Of a DNA stretch of 64,000 bases, positions 40,301 through 52,254 are shown one piece after another (within the stretch, counting starts at the first letter, position 1; every line of letters starts with the position of its first letter). Source of the DNA: Caprimulgus europaeus (taxonomy: Eukaryota; Chordata; Aves; Caprimulgiformes; Caprimulgidae); the NCBI GenBank assembly GCA_907165065.1, contig OU015525.1, forward strand, positions 4,344,622 through 4,408,621, read 5' to 3'. A program made the position numbers and the translations under genes. The notes beneath the pieces were generated by a model. It made no database searches. It saw nothing but the letters and a program-made list of their open reading frames with translations, and was not told where the DNA came from.

Positions 40301-41779
40301 CTATGCAATGTAGGGTAGAAAAAGAGAAAGAAATGTAAAAAGGACCACCCAGAAACTTACTTAAATGTCTTCTAGCTCAACTCAACTAATTCAAATTTCA
40401 TTAAAATGTGTCTGCTTAATGTTAGGCTTTTTGTCTTACTGTAAAAAAAAGAGATGTTGAAAATTGGAGCTGACAGTTGATCACCATACCCGTGATTTAC
40501 TTGCAGTTTCTGACTGTTTTGCCATGCTTGTCTTGTTAGGAATATAAACAAGCAGCCATCCTGACAGACTTTGTTTCTGGAGTAGAGCTGAAAAGCCATC
40601 CTAAAACAAAAGGCAAAGTTAAGTTGTTTGTTTCTTTTCCCAAGTCATGATTATTTTCTTTTGTTTCAGATAAAATATTTCTCAGATGATATAAATACAA
40701 CAATAACACTGGCAGAATATCTCCATAATTGCTCTTGCAAGGTCATGAAAGAAAGTCACAAGTACCCATAGCCAAGGAGGTACATCAGGCAAAAAAAAAT
40801 GGTCAGGTAAGGGATGGATGAGGTCTACCTGGATGAGTGGTCACCTAAAAGAAAAAGAATGATGTTTTTTGTTCTATCACCAGCCACACTGCCAGCTAGT
40901 GCATGCATCCCAGTGCCAGATAATACAATTAACAGTTCTCAGAGATAAGAATACATGTCTCCGACTCATTTTAAATATGAAAAACTGGACAAAGTAAGCA
41001 ACCTTCAAAGTTTTTTAGGGTGTAATTCCTACTGATTTTAGACTCAGATACTTCACACTCAATTCTAGCATCTAACTAAGACAGTTCAGCTAAAAAGTAG
41101 CTGCTGTAGGTACCCTCAATAGGAAAGGAGTTATAGGCTCTAAATTGATTAATCTTCACTTCTCTCCAGTGGTCAGAGAGAGCTGGAGGTGACTGACTTA
41201 ATTACAGATTCCCATTTAATATCTACCATCTCATATAACGTCTTAAGGCTGTGAGCCCTGGTCCTTCATGAGGACTTGGAGTAAAACAACCAGGTGAAGT
41301 TAGCACCAGCAGCCAGGAACAGAGCCCACACTCTGCATGGATTCCCTGACTGTCAGATCATCTCCAGCTTTCTGTATAACAGAGGGAGAAAGCCACCAGA
41401 GCCTGTCCTCACAACCCATCAGGTGCCTCCCATTCTGTGAACTTACATTTCAGCATAAACTTTTCCCACTGGCAGGCTGTATGCAAGACTTTGCTGCCAC
41501 TGAAAAACTCTGCTCAAAGGCTGAAAAGGACTAAAACCTGAAGCTAAAACAATGACAAAATTTGTTTATTATGTAAAAATTCTGAGCAGAAAAGAAATCC
41601 AGACATCCCCATTCACTTCCTTGAAGCTCTCCTGACACAGCAAGTTACCTGACTATTGTGAAAATGTAAGACAGAGGCTGACTTTCCTCTGCCACCTCTC
41701 AGAGATGAGTTATATGAGTGAAATATTCTACTGCCCATGTTAAGAGATGAGAGTCAGACCCTGCTTCAGTCTTCAGACA

Positions 41780-41831
41780 GATGCCTTTGTCTATCAGATA
41801 GATGCCTCTGTCTATCAGATAGATGCCTCTG
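41780..41831 (+). repeat. 21-bp tandem repeat, about 2.5 copies
   Basis: Unit 1 (41780-41800) and unit 2 (41801-41821) differ at one base (gatgcctTtgtc versus gatgcctCtgtc), and a third partial copy runs from 41822 to 41831. The 21-bp period is a multiple of three and lies in an open frame (41747-42088), but nothing else supports coding. Confidence 0.9.
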
Positions 41832-43254
41832 GAAACAACTCCTTTCTGCTTCTCCTCTGTTACCTCTCTTTACTTCTTTCTGCGTCATATAGATCTCATG
41901 CAAAATATTCACCTGAAGTATCTGACTCTATTGGAAACAAGGTGATTGTCTCCACTGTTTCTCACAGAGTTGTCTGTTGTAGTAAAACTAATGTATTCTT
42001 TTACATTAATTACATTCATATTTGTTTGAAAACTGTGGAAATAAGACGTTTCTTTATTCTATATGAAGATCCATCCCCCCACCGCTAAGAAGTTTTTCCC
42101 ATGTCCCATGCTACAGTGAGAGATGGTGCTAATGGCACACTTCTGACTGTGAAACACTATTACAAATTGTCTCCAGTAACCCCTGGTCCAATTCCAGTTG
42201 CTTATTTTTTGCTCCCATTGCTTGTTTCATTTTCTAGTGTTGGGATGGGAGATGGAGTTGTTCAGTCTAGCTGTGAAAATCCTTCAGCCACCCTTCACAA
42301 GCATTTTCAGAGCTAAGCTGTTCTTCTGAGATTCACGAAAAAGAGTTTCTACATGAGGCAGTTGACAGTAGGATTTCCTGACAGCATGTTACTCTCAGAC
42401 ACAAGTTTATCTATACCTCCCTTCAGCTTTTGAGACAGTTATCTGCTGCACAGGTGTCTCCAGCAAGCACTAAAAAGGTAATCAGTGCCTTGTACAGGTA
42501 GAAAAAAGCAAAGCTGTTGTGATGTCCTAATTCTCAGTTGCTCTGAACTCAAAGAAGCTCCAATTGGACAATTCTTCTGCCTTTAGGACCTTGTGCAGTT
42601 CTGCTGACTTCAATTATCATGACACCTATATTCAATATTAAGTATTTAAAATGCCACAGACATAGTGGAAACAGAAGGAAGAGGAAAGTTTGCTCTTAAT
42701 GAAAGCTTGCCCACAGAAACCTCCTTTGAATTATTTCTAAGTATAAGCTGATACAACATGAGTTGTTTCCAACACATGAACAGTATTTCCAGCACTGAAA
42801 GCTTCCTGCTATGAAGACCCATCTCTTTAAGCTTTATCCTGAAAAATAATACTTGAGGTTTCCAAGTAATTGCAGCAGGCAGTGGCAGTTAGGTAAGAAA
42901 TGGAGGGAGAACAACATGGGTAGAACATGCACCACCCTACATGTACATATGTGATGTATGCAATGCTACATTAGAGAGCTTTGAGTTAGCTTTGAACATG
43001 CTGATACAGCTCTGGGCAGAGCTCCATACTGTAAAAATAGCCAGGTAAGACCCAGGAAGCTGGATATCTGTGCTAGTTCCCTTCTCTGGCTAATTAGTCC
43101 TGCAATTAATTAGCCTTGAGGCAGTATTTGTCCTGATGGTACAGATGCCTGTGGTTCTGGAGATAGCAAGTTTGGCACTGGATTGCCACAATGTTTTGGC
43201 TTCACAAGCTGGTGAATATTTCGTCCAGGCTTAATAAATTTCCTTTTGCCACCA

Positions 43255-43734
43255 CAGTTGGAGCAGGTCCAGAGGAGGCCACAAAAATTATCTGATGCCT
43301 AAAGCACCTCTCCTCTGGAGAAAGGCTGAGAGAGTTGGGGTTGTTCAACCTAGAGAAGCAAAGGCTCTGGGGAGACCTTATTGCAGCCTTTCAATACTTG
43401 AAGGGGCTTATAAGAAAGATGAGGACAGACTTTTTAGCAGGGCCTTTAGCAATAGGACAAGGCATAATGGTTTTAAACTAAAAGAGGGTAGGAGGGTAGG
43501 TTTCAACTAGATATAAGGAAGAAATTTTTTATAATAAAGGTGGTGGAACACTGGAACAGGTTGCCCAGAGTGATGGTAGAAGTCCCATCCTGGAAACACT
43601 CAAGGTCAGGTTGGACAGGGCTCTGAGCAGCCTGATCTAGTGGAAGGTGTCCCTGCTCATGGCAGGGGGGTTGGACTAGATGACCTTTAATGTCCCTTCC
43701 AACCCAAACCATTCTATCATTCTATCATTCTATG
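43255..43734 (+). mobile_element. CR1 LINE, ORF2 C-terminus plus 3' UTR
   Basis: A plus-strand CR1 of about 480 bp. It starts at 'agttggagcaggtccagagg' and runs through the last part of ORF2. The frame at 43295-43510 includes 'GAYKKDEDRLFSRAFSNRTR' and 'HNGFKLKEGR', matching the conserved end of the CR1 ORF2 protein. The frame is interrupted near 43505. The 3' UTR (gtggaaggtgtccctgctca, ggactagatgacctttaatg) ends in three tandem copies of an 8-bp unit (attctatc/attctatg), an expanded CR1 terminal repeat. It is 5'-truncated, and closely related to the copy at 22667-23120. Confidence 0.96.
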
Positions 43735-46708
43735 CCAATATGAAGGACTGTGAATTCAGTCCTTATCCCAAGCTTGAGGTCTTGGACTTTGTGCTCTTTC
43801 CACCCTTTCCTGTTCCTTCAAAGCTCTTAGATAGATTCAGGTACTCCTGAATTTTTCCTGAGAAAAATTCCCTGTGAACATACAGGAAGGCTGTCACCTC
43901 ATCTAACAACAGGGAAGCTGGCTCTCAGTCTCAGCCACACCATCCTTTACCCTAGGGATCACGTCTCAGCAAAAAGGATCAGAAACACAAAGAAGGAAAC
44001 CAAATCTCCAACCACTGCCTCCTCCTCCCCAACTCCCTCTCCTTCACCTCAGCTAACACTTGACATTCCCATTGTCTGCAAGACACAGCTGATGTGACTG
44101 GGGTTATGAACATAAAGAAGGAAAATTAGTTACAGCTGGAGCAATTGTCAGGCAGGAAGATAATTGAAAGCCAGCAAAACGATCAACCGTTTAATTGCTT
44201 ACATTAAAGAAATGAATTGACAGCAATCAAGCCAACCTATAAAAGGTACCAAAAAAAAAAAAAAAAGATGTGAGAAAATAGATTAATTTTCATAAGGAAC
44301 AAGTGAAAACAAACTTGGAAATATTGAAAACCCAAGCTTGTGTTGTTTATAAACCTTAATCAATTTAAAACTCATTTTCAACGTATTAAACTTTACTATT
44401 TAATGTCTCCCAATGAATTCTGCCTTTGGCATTGTTCAGTAGTCTCGCTGAAGCCTTGTGCAGTTAAAAAAGAGAATTCATCAGCATTACCTCTGCCAAG
44501 CACACTTAAATCAGGAGGCCGTCCCCAAAATCATGAATGGGGGAGCACTGTGAGATTTTTAAAGGGAATTTTTCCTATTTGAGAGACTGTTGATTTCCAG
44601 GGGAGATTTTTTTTTAGAGGAGGGAAAAATACTGAGTTCTTAGAATTTGTGTTTTCAAATCTTGTGCTTTGTACTGCAACTTTGCCTAGAATCAAAGGCA
44701 AAATAGGGGTGGGAGGGAAAGATGTTCAGCAAATTTGGTCAATACCCTGCTGGAAACCCTTGAGAGGTCAAACACCAATCTTGCTGCTTATATTTGTTTT
44801 GCTGACCATTAACACAATGCCATGCATCGGTACAGAAAGGCACAGCTGCCTTCATGCTGTGTTCAGTATTGTAGCCTCTCTGTGTCTGGGTCCAGAGCAG
44901 ATCTGGAGAGCTCATATGCTAGAGAGCAACCTAGCACAGGTTTTGCTGAGAAGAGACAAAGATTGCTGGCTGGAAGTGTTCAGACTTGGGTTTTGGCTCA
45001 GTTTTCATCCATACAAGTGCAGTAGCATGTTTCATGTCTTTTTTTTTCCTAATCATGTACCTGAAAAGCCTTTTAGAAGAGTAATGAAGTTTTACTTTTG
45101 TCCTTGAGAGCAGGATCCCAGCTAAGGGCATGGAGAAAGCAAATGCCAGGAGAGCTGCATTCCTGCTCCTACATGTGTGCCATCTCCAGCCCACCACATC
45201 ACCTAGAACCATCAGCATTTTCTCTAATGCTGCTCTAACACAAACCTTTTCCAACACACAGTAACCTCTCCTGAAATGTTTAGACCCAAATCTGTGGTGA
45301 GCAGGGATATGAACTCTATTATACCAGTGTACAATAAATTTTTGGAAGGTGTGTGATGATGAAGGAAAGCAAAGAGAACTGCTCCAGAATGGATCCTTGA
45401 CATTTCACACTTTGTTTTTACAAAAACAATATAGAGGTTTGATCTGTTTTTTTTCACACTTACACACATCACTTAAAAGATTTGATTTTGAAAGAAGATT
45501 GTATACCATCTCTTTTTCTCCCTATTATCAATTTTTCATTTCATGATAAAAATCTTATTTTGTAAGTGTGACACTCAAAAAAAGAGAGACAATAGAAAAT
45601 AACTGTATCCAAGGGCTCTTTTACTGACTGCCATCCAGCCTCACCATCTGGCTGACTGAGCATAGGCAGAATGAAGTGTCCCCCACCCAATAATTACCCT
45701 AACATTGCTGACCTTCAACCCTTGAAATTGAGTTATGAAAGTCCTACACAAAATCAATAGTTTTTGAAGCTTTCTGATTTTTTATAGTTTTCTTCATGTT
45801 TTCATTCTCACATTCTTCTTGCTGATAATTCATTGTCCAGGTATTAATTTTTCACATTGCAGAATAGTTCCTCTGAGGTTTAGTAAAGAAATGTCCCACC
45901 TCAAGCCCAGGGAGATCTCAAATAACTGCACAGTGACAGCAGGGATTGAAAGCCAGCTGCTTTTCTGAAAACATACCATCATCTCTCGTGAGCTGAAGAT
46001 GAGCTGATCTTGCTCCTTCCATCCTCAGTAATAAAATGTACAAGTGCAATATCTGCATTTTACCTCTGCATTTTCTACACGAGGGAGGTTTCAAAGGAGG
46101 GTCACCAAGCTGATCAAAGGACTGGAAGACAAACCCTCTGCAGCAAATCTCAATAGAGGAAATGTTCATATCAATACCACCTGGATCAGGTTCATTATTT
46201 TTGACAAAACCAAAACCAACATCATTTTCTACTGTAGTACATTACTTGATAGACTAGAAACACTTGAGTAATAAGTACAAGGTGTTTCCAAAGGAAATAA
46301 ATTCAAATATTTCCATTCTGAAAATGTCAGGATTACCAATTATTACACTAAAAATCTGGGAACATAGGACTGGGAGGAGCTATGTGTATCTGTAGTTGCA
46401 GGTACCACAGAGCAGAGGTTAAGTAAAGGGGTACAGAGTATTGACTCTATTCTGACATGCCACAGAATGATAACTCCCTCCCTAGGGCAGTTCCAGGAAG
46501 CTTAGTACCAAGGACCAAACATGCAAGACACTGCAATGTGCCACAGTAGAATAGACCAAGGGCGCCTCATGCAAGCTCCCATTTCTCTGTCCATTTTGTG
46601 GACCCTCCTATTAGAAGCAGAATTATCCAGCATTGGCCCAGCAAGTGATTTGTGCAGAAAAGTCAATGAATCCAGAACTTGCCAGAGTCACTGCAGCACG
46701 CTGGGGTG
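43735..46708. other. Non-coding DNA, no gene seen
   Basis: The window's longest open frame lies here (44649-45107, plus, 152 codons). It has a hydrophobic patch, but no domain, no supporting context and overlapping frames on both strands, so I do not call it a gene. An A16 run is at 44251-44266. The stretch at about 44100-44250 resembles a conserved non-coding element (see findings). Confidence 0.55.
44251..44266. repeat. Poly-A tract
   Basis: An uninterrupted run of about 16 A directly after 'tataaaaggtacc'. Confidence 0.85.
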
Positions 46709-47085
46709 CAGAAACATAGAATTGTTTTAGTTGGAAAAAACCTTTAATATCACAGAGTCTAACCATAAGCCTGACACTGCCGAGTCCACCACTAAACCAT
46801 GTCCTTGAGCTCCACATCTACACATCTTTTAAATACCTTCAAGGATGGGGACTCAGGACCTTCCCTGAGCATCTTGTTCCAATGCTTGACAACCATTTCA
46901 GTTAAGAAATTTTTCCTCATATCCAATCTGAACCTCCCCTGGTGCAACTTGAGGCCATTTCCTCTTGTCTAATTGCTTGGGAGAAGAGACCAACAGCCAC
47001 ATGGCTACAGCCTCCTTTCAGGTAATGGTAGAGAGCAATAAGGTCTCCCCTCATCCTCATTTTCTCCAGACTAAATGATTTTTGA
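46709..47085 (-). mobile_element. CR1 LINE, 3' end fragment (other subfamily)
   Basis: A minus-strand CR1 of about 375 bp. Plus-strand landmarks are 'catagaattgttttagttgg' (reversed tail), 'agtccaccactaaaccatgt', 'acatcttttaaataccttca', 'cctcccctggtgcaacttga', 'ggccatttcctcttgtctaa' and 'aaggtctcccctcatcctca'. These words mark the CR1 group whose 3' UTR has 'cactgccaagtccaccacta', distinct from the copies at 22667 and 43255. The copy at 52255-52586 belongs to the same group in the opposite orientation. It is 5'-truncated near 47085, and ORF2 is broken. Confidence 0.95.
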
Positions 47086-48039
47086 TCTGCAGTTTCTTGA
47101 TATCTCTAATATTCTACTTGTATCTCTGATCAAGTGGCCAGATGGCAAGAAAGCCTACAGAAATGGCTTACTTCTCCTTTCCTTGCCAGGACAAAATTAC
47201 TGGTTGGAAAAAGATACTCTCTTCTTGGAAACCTAGGTCTAGAGCACTCCCAGTCTAATGCCCATTGTAGAGAAAGACATAAAAGTCACTAAAAATATGA
47301 AATTTATTTGCCAGTTTTACCCAGAGGGAATTATTTTCTAAATTCATCCTTGTATGTTTTATTGACAGCAATAGTTATGATCCCTATAATGGCCTTATAA
47401 TTCCATGCCTTGCTCTAAGACATAGTATATGGTGAGAAAAACTAATGAAGCAAAAGACACTCGATATCAGTCTTCAAATATGCTGTTTATAAAATTCTTT
47501 TAAAAGGGAAAATAAACCAGCCATTTTAATAAATTAAAAACTCTAATGCACAGCTTGCTGATGGGAGGTTGAATGAAGATGGTTGACATGTCACATTGTA
47601 ACTACTTTCCCAGTGAATAATGACATAATTTTCAGATTTGCCCTTCTTGCTGGCATTGATGCATTCAGGCAAAACAATATATCAATCAGCCTTTAGGACT
47701 GCCTGTTATGAGTCAATCCTCTGAGGCTCTCAGTTTCCCACATCTAGTAAGGATCTCAACAGTGATTTGTAGCCATCTGAGTCTTTTATAATGCTTCACA
47801 TCTCACAAATTGATTAGAGCTTAAAACCAGAGGCCTTGCTCTGTTTCACATCAACCACGTTATTGGTATGGGACAAGTGTGTATTGTTCTATATTCTTCT
47901 TACCACCATGCTAATGCCATCTTCTCATAATTAAATAAGGACAGAATCCAGTGTTGTACTACACATTTAGCAGGTTTATGGCTTGGTTTCCCCCAGGTTC
48001 ATTTTCAGGGCCTGTGGAGCTCTCCTGTAGATCTGCTCC
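47086..48039. other. Non-coding DNA, no gene seen
   Basis: Unique sequence between two CR1 copies. No open frame of note and no recognised repeat. The part at about 47540-47860 contains many intact TGACA-, ATCAAT- and ATTGATT-type words and could be conserved, but this cannot be judged without alignment. Confidence 0.55.
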
Positions 48040-49060
48040 TACACAGAAGGACTGCATCGGTGGACAAGGGAAGAGCCACTGTTGTAATGTACCTGGAATT
48101 CTGTAATGCCTCTGATACAGTTCCCCATGAAATTCTTCTAAATTGGAGAGACATGGGTTTGATGGATGGACTGTTAGATGTGTAAGGAATTGGCTGGATG
48201 GCTACATTGAAAGAGTTATAGTCAATGTCCAAGTGGAAAACAGTAACAAGGGATGTCCCTCCAGAATTCCTACTAGGACCAATACTCCTGAATATTTTCA
48301 TCAATGACATAGACAGTGGGATTGAGTACACTCTCAGCAAGTTTGCAGATGACTTCATGATGAGTGGTGCAATTGATAACACTCAAGAGAAAAACTGTCA
48401 TCTAGAGGGACCTTGACAGGCTTGAGGATTGGGCCCGTGACAACCTTTTGAATTTCAATAAATCCAAATGCAAGGTTTTGTACCTGGATTGAGGGAAAAC
48501 TCCAGTATCATGAATGGATGGAGAACAGCTCTGTGGAGATTGACTTGGATGAAAAATCAATCATGACTCGAAATGTGTGCTTGCAGCCCAGAAAGCAAAT
48601 TGTATCCTGGGCTTCAACGAAAGAAGAGTAGTCAACAAGTTGAGGAAGGTGATTCTCCCCCTCTACCCTACTCACAAGAGACCTCACCTGGAATACTGCA
48701 AACAGCTCTGGGATCCCCAGTGCAACAAAGAGAGGTCCAGAAAGAACATTCAAAGAGCTGGCTATGAAGAAAGGCTGAGACAGTTGAGGTCACTCAGCCT
48801 AGAGAAGAGGAGGTCCTGGAACACCTGATTGTAGCCTTTCTATATACAAAAGAGAAGGTATAAGAAAAACAGAGAGAGACTTTTTACCAAGTCCTGTAGT
48901 GACAGGACAAGGGGAAATGGTTTTAAACTGAAAGGGTAGATACAGACTGGACATGAGGAAGAAATTTTTTATGATGATGGTGGAGAAACACTGTATCAGG
49001 TTGCCCAGATGTGGATGTCCCATCCCTGAAAGTGGCCAAGGTCCTATGATTCTGTGATAT
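48040..49060 (+). mobile_element. CR1 LINE with partial reverse transcriptase, decayed
   Basis: The longest retrotransposon copy, about 1 kb, plus strand. The upstream part matches the CR1 reverse-transcriptase palm region. The frame at 48225-48416 contains '[20 protein letters not shown]' followed by the catalytic FADD (48342-48353), the CR1 form of the Y/FxDD metal-binding motif. The frame at 48577-48828 contains 'LAAQKANCILGF', 'RPHLEYCKQLWDPQ' and 'YEERLRQLRSLSLEKRR', the C-terminal part of ORF2. Stops and frameshifts separate these pieces, so the copy is dead. Two internal deletions are visible. One removes part of the sequence before 'gctatgaagaaaggctgaga'. The other, near 49040, fuses 'gtggccaaggtcc' straight to the tail 'tatgattctgtgat', removing most of the 3' UTR. 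Confidence 0.95.
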
Positions 49061-52000
49061 AATATCAAAATATTAATGAGACTTAGAGAAAGAGAAGCCA
49101 GATAATATATGGCTATACAATCTATAATATATTTATATAAAAGATTTATATAAAGATTACTTATACTATCTTGTTGGATAATATATTCAAGACAAGCACT
49201 GACCACACAACTCAAATGTTATCTCAAGGAAAATGACAGAGGATGTCAGGTAAATCATACATTCTTCCTAAGGAATAGATTACTTATAGAAAATAGACTT
49301 TTAAGTGTTTTGAAGTAGTGACAGTCAAAAGGAAATGTATGACCCCCAATAGGATAGTTTTTCATATTTCATGATGCTTGAAAAAAGACCCATTTACATG
49401 AACCCTTCCAGTGTTTCATCAGGTTATTGGAACTATAATATTGCACCAAGCAGGTACTGATCTGAAAACTAACTCACTGCACCCCAAATTTCAGGATCTA
49501 AATTTGAAATAGTGTAAAAAGATTATGAAGATCTGAAAAGATATCATATGAGTTGCAAGATATAGGCACCAACTGCACTGTAACAACTGAGACTTTTCCT
49601 CATGCTGAAGTATTTTGGGTTTGGGTCAAAATGCTTTGAGATTTTTTTTAATTAAAAAAAAATCCTGCTAAACAAAAGCTTTTTCAAGTTGTCAAGTTGT
49701 TTGGTTTTGGTGCTTTGTTGTTTTCCTCAAAAAAAAAAAGTTTTGTGGGAAGAAATAATTTTAAAAGACACTTTGACTGCAATAAAAATGCCTATGGTTG
49801 ATAAAGGGAGATCTGTTTTCTTATCATGATTAGGTGGTCTTACAAATGAACTAACTACCAGTCTCAAATTAAACCATTCAGAACCCCATTATACCTAATT
49901 AAAATCCTTTTCCTAGGATTAATAGAAGTTCTGGGTGTGAGTAACTTTGCTTAAGCAGATTCAAAAATCCACCTGCAGTAAATTACAGATGAGACCTCCC
50001 AGGAGCAGAACAAACCCCATCAAGACCTTCATAAACAAAATGCCAGCATCTGGAGCCAGAGAGAAAAGCACAGGCAGGACAGAGAGAAGAATTGCAGACC
50101 TGGGATTACCCTATACATCAACATCATCTAAGAGGAGAGAAAAGCTCTTTATTTATTGCTTACCAGCCTCCAGGGTGTGAGTGTCACTCAGCATTAGCAT
50201 TCACCTTTATAACTGTGCTTTGATTTACAGCCAGCCCAGTGCAGAGGAAGCAGCCAATTACATGTCTACAAGAACATGAGTGCATTGGATATATCCCAGC
50301 TGCTTTCTCCGTCCTCTCACACAGGATGCACACACACAGATTTTCTTGGCCTGAGCCTGAAATGGAGGTGTGAGAGATGGGATCTCATCTGCATTATTAT
50401 ATGTGTGACAAAGGAATATCATGTTATATAGAAATTTATGTTCATACAGGTTAAGCTGCAGTAGAAAGGTTAGGAGATATTAGACACAAAGGTGCTGTTC
50501 CATGTTAGTCAAAGCTACACAGCTGCTCTGCCAAGGCCAGGAGCTAAAATGCACCAAAACCAGTGAAGTGACAAACTCTCTAAGCTCCACTGTCTGTAGA
50601 GACTAGGTCTGTGACTACTTAGATATGTACATCAAACCAAATTCCACCCTTTATGTTAAACCTGGGCAATTCCACCCCTCCACTCTAACCAGAGTTCTCT
50701 TCCTGTTCTATTTCTGGTGGCCTCCATCATTTCTTGACATTTACATTTCCTGGTTTGTTTCACAGTGGGAACCTCCAGAAGAGCTTCTCAGATCCAGCCT
50801 TCAGATGAGATTGGATGCTCAGGTATCACCAGAGGTAATAGTTGTCTCTTGACTGCTCAGGAGTTCACTTTATGTCCTAAAACCCACACTGTCAAGCCCT
50901 GTTCAGTGCTGATCAGTACCATCTGTGATCCTAGCCCCATTTTTACACGGCATGTTAATATTTTTAGTCCAAAATAGATCAAATAGTTGAGATATTAAAC
51001 CAAGTCAGTGTTTGACTCAGATTCTGCAAACAAGCACTCTTTATAAGCTTGCAGTTGTCCATGTCACAGTGTACATCACTGGTGATGGACTGATGAAATT
51101 CATCTGATGGATGAAACCCATCTGATTCTGCTGAGATGGTCTCATGCAGAAGTTTCTAATGCAGAAGTGCAGATTTAGCCATTCAGATACTAAATATGGT
51201 GCTCTGACTTTTGCTTTCTGAATTCAAAAGATCACCCACTTGAAAGACCAGTCTTCCCACCCACCTCTGAAAACCAAACATCAAGGGCTTTGTGAGGTTC
51301 ACTAGGATGGTAGCTGAAGATTTATTTTTCTAGCTGCCAAATCACCAGTAAGAATGGAACCAGGGAGGTTTTTTTCAGCATTTATTCACTTCCTTCAGTT
51401 TCACATTTATTTTGTTTAGAACAGGAGAGTCTAAAATGTTTAACTTCTACTATCAGACAAGAAAGGAGTCCCAGTCAGGCTGTTTTAATCAGACAAATAA
51501 AAGTCATCTCCACATATTCAGATTAATATTATAGGGAGGCATTTTCCTTTGGTTTCAAATAATATTAAGATAATGATTAAGGGATGCATCTTTAAACAGG
51601 TTTTAAATTAATTAGATTTGAAACCTTTGCTCCAATCCATTTTCCCTCCCACTTGCCCCTAAATAGGCAGCTCCTAAGCATTTTAGAGACTATTATGTAT
51701 GATGACCCATGCATTACATGCTATCTACCAACATTAAGAGTCTCATAGGAGGACAAATTTTATCCTTCCCTAAGGAGGAATGAAAGGAAACTGTTTTTTT
51801 TTTTCCTTAAAGGTGATTCAGAGGACAGACTGTACCAAAGGTTTTGTGCATGGAGAAGCTGGAGAGAATTACTGCTAAGATTTTATTAGCGTGCATAAAC
51901 ACTATGACGTTTTTGATGCCCCAGGCTATAGAAGCACAACCATTACAATGAAGATTATATTTCTTTCCATCTTTCCATTGGTACCTCCATTGTGTGGTAA

Positions 52001-52254
52001 CACACTGAGCAATCTATTCTTGCTCAAATGCTCTACCTAGTCATATATATATTTATTTATTTGTTCCTTGCAAATAGTGTTTAACCTTTTGAGAACTGGA
52101 ACGAATCTGAGGTGTGAGAGCATGCACTCTGCAACGTCTGCCTTTCAACATTATCCAGGTGGAGCATATAAGTCATGCCATCAAATGTAATATATACAGG
52201 CTGAAAAAATACATCAACTAAAGAGCCAGGACTATTCCATGTGTATTTACTGTA
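49061..52254. other. Non-coding DNA, no gene seen
   Basis: Begins with an AT-rich patch (49085-49170, many TATA and ATAA words), and there are homopolymer runs near 49646-49662 and 49728-49739. Small frames such as 49947-50180 are unrecognisable. A short dyad 'ttcatctgatggatgaa' occurs at about 51098-51114. The stretch 51480-51640 is rich in AATTA/TAAT words. No gene is seen. Confidence 0.6.

Larger units (their letters stand above)
28361..43254. other. Long non-coding stretch, no gene seen
   Basis: Nearly 15 kb without a CR1 or a supportable gene. The longest frames are 133 codons (29431-29832, minus), 145 codons (30441-30878, plus), 120 codons (33477-33839, minus) and 113 codons (41747-42088, plus). 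None is recognisable. Contents I can name are a purine-rich patch (30267-30318), (AAAC)n at 32958-32976, an AT-rich hairpin region (34331-34382), a tRNA-like half (36369-36405), a 21-bp tandem repeat (41780-41831) and a homeodomain-type inverted pair (43088-43115). The rest is unique. Confidence 0.55.

Noticed and set aside
41747..42088. 113-codon frame containing the 7-residue repeat from the 21-bp tandem
   Set aside because: The repeat explains the unusual look; the rest has no protein similarity.
44649..45107. Longest open frame in the window (152 codons, plus strand)
   Set aside because: No recognisable domain and overlapping frames on both strands. One frame of this length is expected by chance in 64 kb of AT-rich DNA read in six frames.
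48005..48382. 125-codon minus-strand open frame
   Set aside because: It is antisense to the CR1 ORF2 remnant and is a shadow of that element.
48799..49215. 138-codon minus-strand open frame
   Set aside because: It runs antisense through the CR1 3' end and an AT-rich patch; not a gene.
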